Shown in pieces: positions 40,428 to 48,789 of a stretch of 64,000 nt of DNA (within the stretch, counting starts at the first letter, position 1; each line of letters starts with the position of its first letter). Position numbers and translations under genes: made by a program. Source of the stretch: LGRD01 sp031382215 (GTDB taxonomy: Bacteria > Pseudomonadota > Gammaproteobacteria > Burkholderiales > Burkholderiaceae_C); the NCBI GenBank assembly GCA_031382215.1, contig JANMYQ010000188.1:26182-90181 (forward strand). Reading direction: 5' to 3'. The notes below the pieces were generated by a model that saw only the letters and a program-made list of their open reading frames with translations, had not been told where the DNA came from and did no database searches.

Positions 40428-41204
40428 TCATGCAGGGAACTCCGGGCGCCGGGCCGGGTTCTGAAGGAACCCCAATTTCAGGTACTTGTAGTACGTGTAC
40501 TCGGCGTTGTAGATGGCCAGCATCAGTCCGTGCTGCCCGTCCAGAAAACCCAGCCGCAGCACATACGTGCGAAAGAACGCAAACAGACCATGCCCGATTC
40601 CCTTCCACAAACCGCCTGTTCGGCCCTTGGCTTGCAGGTCGTGCGCGTGCCCGGTGGAATAGCGGTCGAGCTTTTCCAGCACGTCGTGAAGGTTGGGGTA
40701 GCTGAAGTGGATCAGGTCGTGCTCGAGCGTTCCCACCGAACCGGTGACCGTCATATGGGCGTGCAGAAAGTGATCGGTGAAGCCCGATTGAGCGCGCCGC
40801 CCGAGCCGCAAGGTGTGGTCGGGGCGCCAGCCGGAATGGTGGATGAACTTGCCGCAGAACTCCGACAGGCGCGGAATGCGGTAACCGGCGTGCGCACCCG
40901 AACGGATCGCGGCCAATACTTCGTGTTGCAACTCCGGCGTGATGCGCTCATCGGCGTCCAGCGACAGCACCCAGGTGCTTTGCGCCAGCGCAAACCCGCG
41001 TGCGACCTGCGGGCCGTAGCCCGGCCAGTCGGTCCGCACGACACGCGCACCGGCGCTCGTGGCCAGGGCCACCGTGGCATCGCCGCTGTTCGAATCGAGC
41101 ACCACCACTTCATCGGCAAATGAAGCGCTGGCCACACATTCGGCGATGTTCCGTTCTTCGTTTTTCGCGACGATCACCACGGTCAGCGAATGCGGGTCTT
41201 GCAT
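40428..41204 (-). CDS. family 2 glycosyltransferase (WaaE/KdtX-like)
   Basis: A 258-residue transferase. SLTVVIVAKNEERNIAECVASASFADEVVVLDSNSGD, WPGYGPQVARGFALAQSTWVLSLDADERITPEL and the later LEHDLIHFSYPNLHDVLEKLDRYSTGHAHDL match the LPS-core beta-1,4-glucosyltransferase group (WaaE/KdtX). It should decorate the inner core heptose. An ATG at 41231 would add nine residues; the ATG at 41204 gives the conserved start. It is divergent from tolB and precedes msbA by about 108 bases. Confidence 0.87.
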   Translation of the reverse strand: MQDPHSLTVVIVAKNEERNIAECVASASFADEVVVLDSNSGDATVALATSAGARVVRTDWPGYGPQVARGFALAQSTWVLSLDADERITPELQHEVLAAIRSGAHAGYRIPRLSEFCGKFIHHSGWRPDHTLRLGRRAQSGFTDHFLHAHMTVTGSVGTLEHDLIHFSYPNLHDVLEKLDRYSTGHAHDLQAKGRTGGLWKGIGHGLFAFFRTYVLRLGFLDGQHGLMLAIYNAEYTYYKYLKLGFLQNPARRPEFPA

Positions 41205-41262
41205 GGTTGCTGCGGTCTGGCCCTTTATCATGCTCATTGTCCCCGATTCAAACGGCGCTCCA

Positions 41263-42555
41263 TTGAAAACCTTGCAGTCCTTCCTCTTGTCGTTCGCGCT
41301 GCTGCCTGCGCTGCTGTTTGCGCTGCTGTCTGCGCAACCCGCGTCGGCACAGTTCCGTGTCGAGATCTCCGGCGTCGGCGCCACGCAGGTGCCGATCGCG
41401 ATCGTGAAGTTCCGCGACGAAGACAAGTCCACGCAAATGGTCTCGGCCATCATCCGCGCCGACCTGGAGCGCAGCGGTTTCTTCCGCGGTGTCGACAACC
41501 AGGCGGCGTTCGACGAGCTGGCCCAGCCCGTGATGAGCGAGTGGCGCACCCGCGCGGCCGACGCGCTGGTGGCCGGTTCGGTCTCGCGCCTGGCCGATGG
41601 CCGCTTCGATGTGCGCTTCAAGCTCTGGGACGTGGTCAAGGGCAGTGAGCTCGGCGGCCAGAGCAACGCCGTCGAACCGGCCGACCTGCGCCTGGCCGCA
41701 CACCGCATTGCCGACTTCATCTACGAAAAACTCACCGGCGACAAGGGCGTGTTCTCGACCCGCGTGGCCTATGTGACCAAGGGCGGCGGGCGCTTTACCT
41801 TGCGTGTGGCCGATGCCGATGGCGAAGGCGGGCAGGTGGCACTCAACAGCGCCGAGCCGATCATCTCGCCGGCCTGGTCGCCCAACGGGCGCGAGCTGGC
41901 CTATGTGTCGTTCGAAAGCCAGAAGGCCGTGGTCTATTCGCAGGACGTGATGACGGGCGCACGCCGGCCGCTTGCCAACTTTCGCGGCTCGAACAGTGCG
42001 CCGGCCTGGTCGCCCGACGGGCAGACCCTGGCGGTCACCTTGTCGCGCGACGGCGGCTCGCAGATCTTCCTGATGAGCCGCGACGGCAGCAACCTGCGCC
42101 GCCTGACCAACAGCACTGCCATCGACACCGAGCCGGCGTTCTCGCCCGACGGGCGCAGCATCTATTTCGTCAGCGACCGTGGCGGCAGCCCGCAGATCTA
42201 CCGCACGCCCGTCAGCGGCGGCGGGGTGGAGCGGCTCACGTTTGCAAGCGGCTACAACATCAGCCCGGCCATCAGCCCGGACGGGCGCACCATGGCCTAT
42301 ATTGCGCGGGTCGGCAATGGCTACCGCCTGCACACCCAGGACCTGACGGGCAACGGGCAGCCCCAGGCCATCACCGACACGGGTGATGACGAGAGCCCGA
42401 GTTTTTCGCCCAATGGCAAGCTGATCATCTACGCCACACGGGCCCAGGGGCGCGATGTGTTGATGACGACCACGCTGGATGGCAAGATCAAGGCCCGCCT
42501 GGTATCGACCACCGCCGACGTGCGCGAGCCGGTCTGGAGCCCCTATGGGCGCTAG
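41263..42555 (+). CDS. tolB: Tol-Pal system protein TolB
   Basis: A periplasmic protein of about 430 residues. Starting at TTG 41263 gives MKTLQSFLLSFALLPALLFALLSAQPASA, a clean signal peptide; ATG 41230 would add 11 residues before it. The N-terminal domain (RVEISGVGATQVPIAIVKFRDE, ADLERSGFFRGVD) precedes a six-bladed propeller with repeated PAWSPNG, PAWSPDGQTLAV, PAFSPDGRSIYFVSDRGGSPQIYR and PAISPDGRTMAYIAR units. TolB binds Pal and links the inner and outer membranes during division. pal and cpoB follow. tolQRA are not in the window. Confidence 0.97.
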   Translation: MKTLQSFLLSFALLPALLFALLSAQPASAQFRVEISGVGATQVPIAIVKFRDEDKSTQMVSAIIRADLERSGFFRGVDNQAAFDELAQPVMSEWRTRAADALVAGSVSRLADGRFDVRFKLWDVVKGSELGGQSNAVEPADLRLAAHRIADFIYEKLTGDKGVFSTRVAYVTKGGGRFTLRVADADGEGGQVALNSAEPIISPAWSPNGRELAYVSFESQKAVVYSQDVMTGARRPLANFRGSNSAPAWSPDGQTLAVTLSRDGGSQIFLMSRDGSNLRRLTNSTAIDTEPAFSPDGRSIYFVSDRGGSPQIYRTPVSGGGVERLTFASGYNISPAISPDGRTMAYIARVGNGYRLHTQDLTGNGQPQAITDTGDDESPSFSPNGKLIIYATRAQGRDVLMTTTLDGKIKARLVSTTADVREPVWSPYGR

Positions 42556-42604
42556 CGCCGGTTGACGGGCCGCAATATCGGGCGCGGCCATTTCGAGTTC
42601 ACTG

Positions 42605-42628
42605 TTCACTTCAAGATTCACTTCAAGA
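42605..42628 (+). repeat. perfect 12-base tandem repeat before pal
   Basis: TTCACTTCAAGA occurs twice head to tail (42605-42616 and 42617-42628) in the tolB-pal gap, directly before the GAGGGGG ribosome-binding region of pal. Confidence 0.85.
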
Positions 42629-42645
42629 GCGAGGGGGTTTCCACC

Positions 42646-43203
42646 ATGACTTCGATTCATCAACACGCTTTCATCGCGCTGGCCGCAGCGGCCCTGATGG
42701 CCGGTTGCAGCACCACCAAGCTCGACGCCGACGTGCCGCCGAGCAGCACCAGCACCGCCAACCTGGCCAAACCCGGCGGCAGCGGCCCCGGCACCGGCGG
42801 CAGCACGGCCGGCACGGCGCAGTCGCAGGTGGCGCCTGTGGACCTGACCAAGACCGACACCGTGGCCTTCACCAGCCTGCCCAAGGTGGTGTACTTCGAC
42901 TTCGACAGCTTTGTCGTGAAAGACGAGTTCCGCAGCGTTGTCGAAACCAACGCCAAGGCGCTGGTGGCCGACAAGGCCAAGCGCCTGTCCATCGAGGGCC
43001 ACACCGACGAGCGCGGTGGCCGCGAGTACAACCTGGCGCTGGGCCAGAAGCGCGCCGAGGCGGTGGCCAAGTCGCTCGCGCTGCTGGGCGTGGGCGGCGG
43101 CCAGGTCGAGGCGGTGAGCTTCGGCAAGGAGCGCCCGGCCGCGCAGGGCAGTGACGAAGCCGCCTGGGCCAAGAACCGGCGCGCCGAACTCGTCAGCCGT
43201 TGA
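42646..43203 (+). CDS. pal: peptidoglycan-associated lipoprotein
   Basis: A 185-residue outer-membrane lipoprotein. The lipobox ALMAGC places the lipid on Cys21. A disordered Gly/Thr/Ser linker leads to an OmpA domain (about 80-185): VVYFDFDSFVVKDEFRSVV, LSIEGHTDERGGREYNLALGQKRAEAVAKSLALLGV, then ERPAAQGSDEAAWAKNRRAEL. The Asp and Arg that grip peptidoglycan are present. Pal anchors TolB and keeps the outer membrane attached. The stop overlaps the cpoB start by one base (TGATG). Confidence 0.97.
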   Translation: MTSIHQHAFIALAAAALMAGCSTTKLDADVPPSSTSTANLAKPGGSGPGTGGSTAGTAQSQVAPVDLTKTDTVAFTSLPKVVYFDFDSFVVKDEFRSVVETNAKALVADKAKRLSIEGHTDERGGREYNLALGQKRAEAVAKSLALLGVGGGQVEAVSFGKERPAAQGSDEAAWAKNRRAELVSR

Positions 43204-44045
43204 TGGGGGCGGCGATGCTGTCCAGGTTTCGCGGGCTTCGCGGGCTTCGCGCGCGCGGGTCGACGGTGGTGCTGGCAGCGCTGCTGTCGCTGGCGGCGCC
43301 GCTGGCGCATGCCGGCCTGTTCGACGACGAAGAGGCGCGCAAGGCGATCCTGGACCTGCGCCTGAAGCTGGAGCAGAGCAACGAGCAGGCGCGCGCGCGC
43401 CAGGCCGAGCAGTTGAAGTTGATGAACGATCAGCTTCAACAAGTGAGCGAGCAGCTGTCGCAGATGAAGCGCAGCATGCTCGACCTGAACAACCAGATCG
43501 AGTTGTTGCGGGTCGACAACGCCAAGCTGCGTGGCCAGGACGAGCAGTTGGCGCGCGACGTGGCCGAGGTGCAGCGCAAGCAAAAGGACATTCAGCAAGG
43601 CGTGGAAGACCGGGTGCGCAAGCTCGAGCCGCAGAAGGTCTCGGCCGACGGCAAGGAGTTCCTGGCCGACGCCGAAGAGAAGCGCCTGTACGACGAAGCC
43701 ATGGGCATCATGCGCAAGGGTGAATTCGCCCCGGCGTCGGTCGCGCTGGCCGGCTTTCAGCGCCGCTACCCGGCCAGCGGCTACAACGAGTCGGTGCTGT
43801 TCTGGCTCGGCAACGCGCAGTATGGCAACCGCAACTACAAGGACGCGATCGCGTCGTTCCGCGCGCTTCTGGCCGCTGCGCCCGACCATGCGCGCGCACC
43901 CGAGTCGCTGCTGTCGATCGCCAATTGCCAGATCGAACTGAAAGACGCCAAAGCCGCGCGCCGCACGATCGACGAGCTGGTGAAGACCTACCCGAAGTCC
44001 GAGGCCGCGCAGGCCGGCAAGGAGCGGCTCGCTTCGCTGAGGTAG
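43203..44045 (+). CDS. cpoB: cell division coordinator CpoB (YbgF)
   Basis: A 280-residue periplasmic protein. Signal peptide ends LAHA. A coiled coil (about 30-130: LRLKLEQSNEQARARQAEQLKLMNDQLQQV, SQMKRSMLDLNNQIELL) is followed by TPR repeats (AEEKRLYDEAMGIMRKGEFAPASVALAGFQRRYPASGYNES, NAQYGNRNYKDAIASFRALLAAAPDHARAPESLLSIANCQIELKDA). CpoB tunes Tol-Pal energy and septal peptidoglycan synthesis. Its ATG is overlapped by the pal stop, so the genes are coupled. Confidence 0.95.
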   Translation: MGAAMLSRFRGLRGLRARGSTVVLAALLSLAAPLAHAGLFDDEEARKAILDLRLKLEQSNEQARARQAEQLKLMNDQLQQVSEQLSQMKRSMLDLNNQIELLRVDNAKLRGQDEQLARDVAEVQRKQKDIQQGVEDRVRKLEPQKVSADGKEFLADAEEKRLYDEAMGIMRKGEFAPASVALAGFQRRYPASGYNESVLFWLGNAQYGNRNYKDAIASFRALLAAAPDHARAPESLLSIANCQIELKDAKAARRTIDELVKTYPKSEAAQAGKERLASLR

Positions 44046-44118
44046 GCGCCCGCACGCCGCAGCCGGGTGGGCAGCTCAGGCGATCAGCGTCGCCCTGGGG
44101 CTGCATAGAATCCCGGCC

Positions 44119-45237
44119 ATGCAAGACCTCGACCTCAACGCCCTGGCCAGCCAAGTGCTGTGGGCCGCCTTCGCGCTTTCGGTGCTGTTCGGCGCGATCG
44201 CGCAGCGCACCCACTTCTGCACCATGGGCGCGGTGGCCGACATCGTCAACATCGGCGACTGGACGCGCATGCGAATGTGGGTCATGGCCATCGGCGTGGC
44301 GATGCTCGGCTTCAACGGCATGGTGGCGCTCGGCTGGGTCGATGCGTCCAAGACCGTCTACGGCGGGCAGCGGATCATGTGGTTGTCGGCGCTGGTCGGC
44401 GGCGCGATGTTCGGCTTCGGCATGGTGCTGGCCTCGGGCTGCGGCAGCAAGACGCTGGTGCGCATCGGCGGCGGCAACCTGAAGTCGCTGGTGGTCTTCC
44501 TGATGCTCGGCGTGGCGGCGTTCGCCACGCTCAAGGGCATCACCGCGGTGGCGCGCGTGGCCACGGTGGACACGGTGTTCATCACCACGCCGATGGGGCA
44601 AGACCTGCCCTCGCTCCTCGCGGCGGCGAGCGGCGCCTCCAAGGCCACGCTGGCCGCCGTGCTGGGGCTGGTGCTGGGCGGCGGCTTGCTGGCCTGGGCA
44701 CTGGCCGCGCCGTCGGGCCGCACGGGCGAGACGCTGCTGGCCGGCCTGGGCATCGGCGCCGTGGTGGCGCTCGTGTGGTGGGTGTCGGGGCGCCTGGGTT
44801 ACGTGGCCGAAGACCCCAACACCTTGCAAGAGGCTTTTGTCGCGACGACCAGCCCTCAGCGCATGGAGGCGCTGAGCTTCGTTGCCCCGGTGGCCTACAC
44901 GCTCGACTGGCTGATGTTCTTCAGCGACAAGAGCAAGGTGCTGACCTTGGCCATCGTCTCGACCGTGGGCGTGGTGGTCGGCTCGGCCGCGGTCGCGCTG
45001 CTGTCGCGCAGCTTCCGCTGGGAGGGTTTTCGCAACGCCGCCGACACCGCCGACCACCTGATCGGCGCGGCGCTGATGGGTGTGGGCGGCGTCACCGCGC
45101 TGGGCTGCACTGTCGGCCAGGGCTTGTCGGGCGTGTCGACCTTGAGCCTGACAAGCTTCGTCGCGCTGGCCGCCATCATCGTCGGCGCAGTGGCCGCGCT
45201 GCGCTTGCAGATCTGGCGCATCGAACGCGCTGCATGA
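44119..45237 (+). CDS. YeeE/YedE family thiosulfate/sulfur transporter
   Basis: A 372-residue membrane protein with about nine hydrophobic segments. The duplicated TsuA motif is visible: QRTHFCTMGA in the first half, MVLASGCGSKTLVRIGGG and GCTVGQGLSGVSTLSL later. The conserved Cys residues of the substrate path (FCTMG, SGCGS, LGCTVGQ) are all there, so it probably imports thiosulfate or a sulfur compound. The stop overlaps the start of tcdA (ATGA). No sulfurtransferase partner protein is next to it. Confidence 0.9.
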   Translation: MQDLDLNALASQVLWAAFALSVLFGAIAQRTHFCTMGAVADIVNIGDWTRMRMWVMAIGVAMLGFNGMVALGWVDASKTVYGGQRIMWLSALVGGAMFGFGMVLASGCGSKTLVRIGGGNLKSLVVFLMLGVAAFATLKGITAVARVATVDTVFITTPMGQDLPSLLAAASGASKATLAAVLGLVLGGGLLAWALAAPSGRTGETLLAGLGIGAVVALVWWVSGRLGYVAEDPNTLQEAFVATTSPQRMEALSFVAPVAYTLDWLMFFSDKSKVLTLAIVSTVGVVVGSAAVALLSRSFRWEGFRNAADTADHLIGAALMGVGGVTALGCTVGQGLSGVSTLSLTSFVALAAIIVGAVAALRLQIWRIERAA

Positions 45238-46046
45238 TCGCCGAGCCCTCGGCGGTGGCCGACTTGGAGCGCCGCTTCGGCGGGCTGCGGCGCTTGTATG
45301 GCGACACGGGCTACGCGCGCATCCGCGCCGCGCGCGTGGCGGTGGTGGGCTTGGGCGGCGTGGGATCGTGGGCCTGCGAGGCACTGGCGCGCAGCGGCGT
45401 GGCCGCGCTCACCTTGATCGACCTGGACCACGTGGCCGAGTCCAACATCAACCGCCAGGTGCAGGCCACCGGAGCCACCCTGGGCCAGGCCAAGGCGCTT
45501 GCCTTGCGCGACCGCGTCGCCGGCATCCACCCGGGCTGCGCGGTGTTTGCCGTGGAAGAGTTCGTCGACGAGGCCAACTGGCCCGCGCTGTTGCAGCAAC
45601 CTGTTGACGTGCTGATCGATGCCTGCGACCAGGTGCGCGCCAAGCTCGCGCTGGCAGCCTGGGCGCTGCAGACCGGCACGCCACTGGTAGCAGTCGGCGC
45701 CGCCGGCGGAAAGCGCCGCCCGCAAGACGTGCAGGTCGACGACCTGGCCCGCGTGACGCACGACCCGCTGCTGGCGGCGTTGCGCCAGCGCTTGCGCAAG
45801 CGCCTCGGTGGCACGGCGCGAGACAGTGTGCTCGGCGTGCACTGCGTGTTCTCGCGCGAGGCCGTGGCCGCGCCGGCAGAGGTCTGCCACACGAGCGACG
45901 ACCCGGCCAACGACGGCAGCCTGAACTGCCACGGTTACGGCTCCAGCGTCAGCGTGACGGCCACCTTCGGCATGGTCGCCGCCAACGAGGCGCTAGAATT
46001 TGTGGTCGGCGGTGCAGGCAAGTCAGCGCGGCAAAGCCCGATATAA
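45234..46046 (+). CDS. tcdA: tRNA threonylcarbamoyladenosine dehydratase TcdA (CsdL)
   Basis: A 270-residue E1-like enzyme. It adenylates t6A37 of tRNA and forms the cyclic derivative ct6A. The nucleotide loop is VAVVGLGGVGSWACEALARSGV; IDLDHVAESNINRQVQA and VLIDACDQVRAKLAL follow. Catalytic Cys candidate lies in EVCHTSDD or LNCHGYG. The C-terminal GSSVSVTATFGMVAANEAL is a family mark. Its TAA stop overlaps the TATAAT -10 of the tRNA-Lys gene. The substrates include ANN-decoding tRNAs, among them the two tRNA-Lys genes that follow. Confidence 0.95.
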   Translation: MIAEPSAVADLERRFGGLRRLYGDTGYARIRAARVAVVGLGGVGSWACEALARSGVAALTLIDLDHVAESNINRQVQATGATLGQAKALALRDRVAGIHPGCAVFAVEEFVDEANWPALLQQPVDVLIDACDQVRAKLALAAWALQTGTPLVAVGAAGGKRRPQDVQVDDLARVTHDPLLAALRQRLRKRLGGTARDSVLGVHCVFSREAVAAPAEVCHTSDDPANDGSLNCHGYGSSVSVTATFGMVAANEALEFVVGGAGKSARQSPI

Positions 46047-46047
46047 T
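46018..46047 (+). promoter_or_regulatory. promoter of tRNA-Lys genes
   Basis: Perfect -10 TATAAT at 46042-46047, overlapping the tcdA stop codon and placed 12 bases before the tRNA. The -35 is poor in sequence (around 46018-46024). The distance matches a start close to the tRNA 5' end. Confidence 0.6.
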
Positions 46048-46059
46048 GGAAGGCTTGCC

Positions 46060-46135
46060 GGGTTGTTAGCTCAGTTGGTAGAGCAGCGGACTTTTAATCC
46101 GTAGGTCGTGGGTTCGAGCCCCGCACAACCCACCA
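46060..46135 (+). tRNA. tRNA-Lys (anticodon TTT)
   Basis: A 76-base tRNA with encoded CCA (46133-46135). Acceptor stem GGGTTGT pairs with ACAACCC. The D arm TAGCTCAGTTGGTAGAGCA, anticodon loop CTTTTAA (anticodon at 46093-46095, A37 next), variable loop and GTGGGTTCGAGCCCCGC T arm all fit. It decodes AAA/AAG. Confidence 0.98.
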
Positions 46136-46217
46136 GACGCTTCGGTGTCATGGGGGCGCGGATCGGCAACTGCGGCTGCAACCGCAACCGACAGCGGAAT
46201 ACAGAAGAGAAGAATTG

Positions 46218-46293
46218 GGGCTCTTAGCTCAGTTGGTAGAGCAGCGGACTCTTAATCCGTAGGTCGAGTGTTCGAGTCACTCAGGGCCCACCA
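46218..46293 (+). tRNA. tRNA-Lys (anticodon CTT)
   Basis: A 76-base tRNA with encoded CCA (46291-46293). Acceptor GGGCTCT pairs with AGGGCCC (two G-T pairs). D arm is the same as in the TTT gene. Anticodon loop CTCTTAA puts CTT at 46251-46253. T arm GAGTGTTCGAGTCACTC. It lies 82 bases after the first tRNA-Lys and probably shares its transcript. Confidence 0.97.
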
Positions 46294-46301
46294 CAGGTGA
46301 A

Positions 46302-46340
46302 AAGAGGGGTTCAGCAGAGGTGCTGAACCCCTCTTGCTTT
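46302..46340 (+). terminator. intrinsic terminator after the tRNA genes
   Basis: A perfect 15-base stem (46302-46316 with 46321-46335), loop GAGG, followed by GCTTTT. It begins nine bases after the second tRNA-Lys. Confidence 0.92.
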
Positions 46341-46445
46341 TGGGATGCAGGCAGAGCTGTACTGCTGGAGCGTGTCCCCGATCCTGCGGACAGACACGCG
46401 CTGCGGGTGGCCGCAACATCGGGGTCTCTTCGAGGAGGTCGCACC

Positions 46446-47957
46446 ATGTCATCCAAAGGCCGCAAGGCTGTCCCATCGGCCATCTTCTGCGCATTGGCGC
46501 TCATGGCGACGCAGGTCCGCGCCCAAGCGGGCGACCCCGCCAGCGCCGGCGACGCTGCCCTCGCGGTCTGCGCCGGCCGGCTCACCAGCACCGCGCTGGT
46601 GGGCGAGGCGATCGCGCGCGCCAAGGCGCGTGCCGAGCTGAACGCCTTCATCACGCTCGACGAGCAGGGTGCGCTGGCCGCCGCGAAGCGCGCCGATGCC
46701 GCCAAGGGCAAGGCTTGCAAGCCGTTGACCGGCGTGCCGATCGTGGTGAAAGACAACATCCAGGTGGCGGGCCTGCCCAGCACCGGCGGCACGCCGGCCC
46801 TGAAAGACTTCGTGCCCAAAGTCGATGCGCCGGTGGTCAAGCGGCTGCGCGAGGCCGGTGCGATCGTGCTCGGCAAGACCCAGTTGCACGAGCTGGCCTT
46901 CGGCATCTCGGGCTACAACCCGGCCTATGCAGGCGGCACGAGCGGCGCGCAGATCGGCGTTCGCAACGCCTACGACAGCACGCGCGCCTCCGGCGGTTCG
47001 TCGGCCGGCACCGGTGCGGCACTCGGTGCCCGCGTTGTGCTGGCCGGGCTCGGCACCGACACTGGCGGCTCGGTGCGCATCCCGTGTGCGTTCAACGGCT
47101 GCGCGGCCTTGCGCCCGACGGTCGGGCGCTATTCGCAGCAGGGCATCGTGCCGATCTCGCACACGCGCGACACCGCCGGGCCGATGGCGCTGGCGATGGC
47201 CGACATCGAGTTGCTCGACCGCGTGATCAGCGGCGCCCCGCGCACCGCCGCGGCGGATCTGAAAGGCGTGCGCCTCGGTCTGGTGAAGGCCATGCTGGCC
47301 AATCTGGACGGCGACACACAGGCCGCTTTCGACGCCGCGCTGGCCAAGCTCAAGGCGGCCGGCGTGACCGTGGTCGATGTCGAGATGCCTCAGCTGATGG
47401 AGCTCAACGGCGCAATCGGTTTTCCGGTCGCGCTGTACGAGGCGCATGACGACGTGGTCAAGTACCTGCGCAGCACCGGCACCGGGCTGACGATCACCAA
47501 GATGGCCGAGTCCATCGCCAGCCCCGATGTGAAAGGCACCTTCCAGGGTCTGGTGATCCCGCGCAAGCTGCCGGGGCCGGACAACACGCTGGTCGACGCC
47601 AAACCCGCCTACGAGGCAGCGATGAAGACCGCGCGCCCGGCGCTGCAGAAGCTCTACGCCGGCACCTTCAAGCAGCACCGGCTCGATGCGCTGGTGTTCC
47701 CGACCACGCCCAAGGTGGCAATGCTGGCCAACCCGGAGTCGAGCAGCGTGGCGACCTTCGTCGGCGTGATCCAGAACACCGACCCGGGCAGCAACGCCGG
47801 CCTTCCGGGCCTGCAGATTCCGATCGCCCTCGGCGCCAGCAACCGCTTGCCGGTCGGCATGGAGCTGGACGGGCCGGCCGGAAGCGACCGCCGCCTGGTG
47901 GCGATCGGCATGAGCCTGGAAGCGCTGCTCGGGCGCCTGCCGCCGCCCGGCAAGTAG
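46446..47957 (+). CDS. exported amidase (amidase signature family)
   Basis: A 503-residue amidase-signature hydrolase with an N-terminal signal peptide (AIFCALALMATQVRAQA). The Ser-cisSer-Lys triad is complete: Lys in VVKDNIQVAG, cis-Ser and neighbours in GGSSAGTGAALGARVVLAGLGTDTGGSVRIPC. The pattern PTVGRYSQQGIVPISHTRDTAGPMA is like indoleacetamide/acylamide hydrolases. The periplasmic location is unusual relative to GatA. It is a single gene after the tRNA terminator, convergent with the LuxR regulator. Substrate unknown. Confidence 0.88.
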   Translation: MSSKGRKAVPSAIFCALALMATQVRAQAGDPASAGDAALAVCAGRLTSTALVGEAIARAKARAELNAFITLDEQGALAAAKRADAAKGKACKPLTGVPIVVKDNIQVAGLPSTGGTPALKDFVPKVDAPVVKRLREAGAIVLGKTQLHELAFGISGYNPAYAGGTSGAQIGVRNAYDSTRASGGSSAGTGAALGARVVLAGLGTDTGGSVRIPCAFNGCAALRPTVGRYSQQGIVPISHTRDTAGPMALAMADIELLDRVISGAPRTAAADLKGVRLGLVKAMLANLDGDTQAAFDAALAKLKAAGVTVVDVEMPQLMELNGAIGFPVALYEAHDDVVKYLRSTGTGLTITKMAESIASPDVKGTFQGLVIPRKLPGPDNTLVDAKPAYEAAMKTARPALQKLYAGTFKQHRLDALVFPTTPKVAMLANPESSSVATFVGVIQNTDPGSNAGLPGLQIPIALGASNRLPVGMELDGPAGSDRRLVAIGMSLEALLGRLPPPGK

Positions 47958-47981
47958 GCGGCAACCCGGAGCGGCGCAGGC

Positions 47982-48737
47982 TCAGTCCGCGTCGTCCAGC
48001 CCGAGCCGTTCGGCCAGCCGGGCCAGGCCGGCGCGGCGTTGTACGCCGGTCTTGTCGAAGATGCGCTGCAGATAGGTGCGCACGCTGGCCACGCCGATGC
48101 CGAGCGTGCGGGCGATCTCTTTGTCGGTGAGGCCCCGGCAGACGGCGCGTGCCACCTCACGTTCGCGCGCACTCAGCGCCGGCTGCGGCCCGGCGACGGC
48201 GGGGACCGGCGCGGCCGTGCAGCCGCGGCAGCGCCGCAAGGCGGCCACGAAGGCCGGCTCAATCAGGTCCAGCAGAGCCTTGTCGCGCGGCTCGAACTCG
48301 CGCCGCTTGCGGCCGCGCCAGATGCGCAGGTCGCCCAGCGCCCGCGCACCGTCGAAGGCGTGCAGGTTGATGCCCCAGTGCAGGCCGTCGCGGGCCAGGA
48401 AGTCGTTGAAGAACTCGGTGCGCTTGAGCTGCGCATGCGGCATCACCTCGCTGACCAGGGTGGCGTGGCGGCGCGCCTGGAGCGCGAAGGTGATCGGGTC
48501 GTGGTGCTGGAACCAGGTGTCGTAGCGCGCCAGGTTCGAGGCTTCCATGTTGATCCACAAGCCGTCGCCGAAACGGCCGGTGCGCTCGTTCCACACGAAT
48601 GAGGCAAAGTGGTCGGCGCGCAGCAGGTCGAGCAGCGCCGCGCCGATGCGCGTGCGGACTTCGCGTTCGCCCAGGTCGTCGGCCAGCAGGCCGAACATGC
48701 GGCCGAGCGACTGGCGTTCGGACTCGGACAGGATCAT
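47982..48737 (-). CDS. LuxR-type transcriptional regulator
   Basis: A 251-residue regulator. The C-terminal LuxR HTH is LSAREREVARAVCRGLTDKEIARTLGIGVASVRTYLQRIFDKTGVQRRAGLARLAERL. The N-terminal part (about 1-180) looks like a GAF/PAS-like sensing domain (LRADHFASFVWNERTGRFGDGLWINMEASNLARYDTWFQHHDPITFALQ) without the autoinducer-binding Trp/Asp pattern that I would expect. ATG 48735-48737. It faces the amidase gene convergently and follows the TetR gene by about 50 bases on the same strand. Confidence 0.87.
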   Translation of the reverse strand: MILSESERQSLGRMFGLLADDLGEREVRTRIGAALLDLLRADHFASFVWNERTGRFGDGLWINMEASNLARYDTWFQHHDPITFALQARRHATLVSEVMPHAQLKRTEFFNDFLARDGLHWGINLHAFDGARALGDLRIWRGRKRREFEPRDKALLDLIEPAFVAALRRCRGCTAAPVPAVAGPQPALSAREREVARAVCRGLTDKEIARTLGIGVASVRTYLQRIFDKTGVQRRAGLARLAERLGLDDAD

Positions 48738-48789
48738 GGCAGCGCAGCTCCGGTGTGAGGCCGACGATACCAGCGCGTTGAGCCCTGCG

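Noticed and set aside
41248..43002. 584-codon open frame antisense to tolB and pal
   Set aside because: It crosses two conserved genes of the opposite strand and has shadow-like composition.
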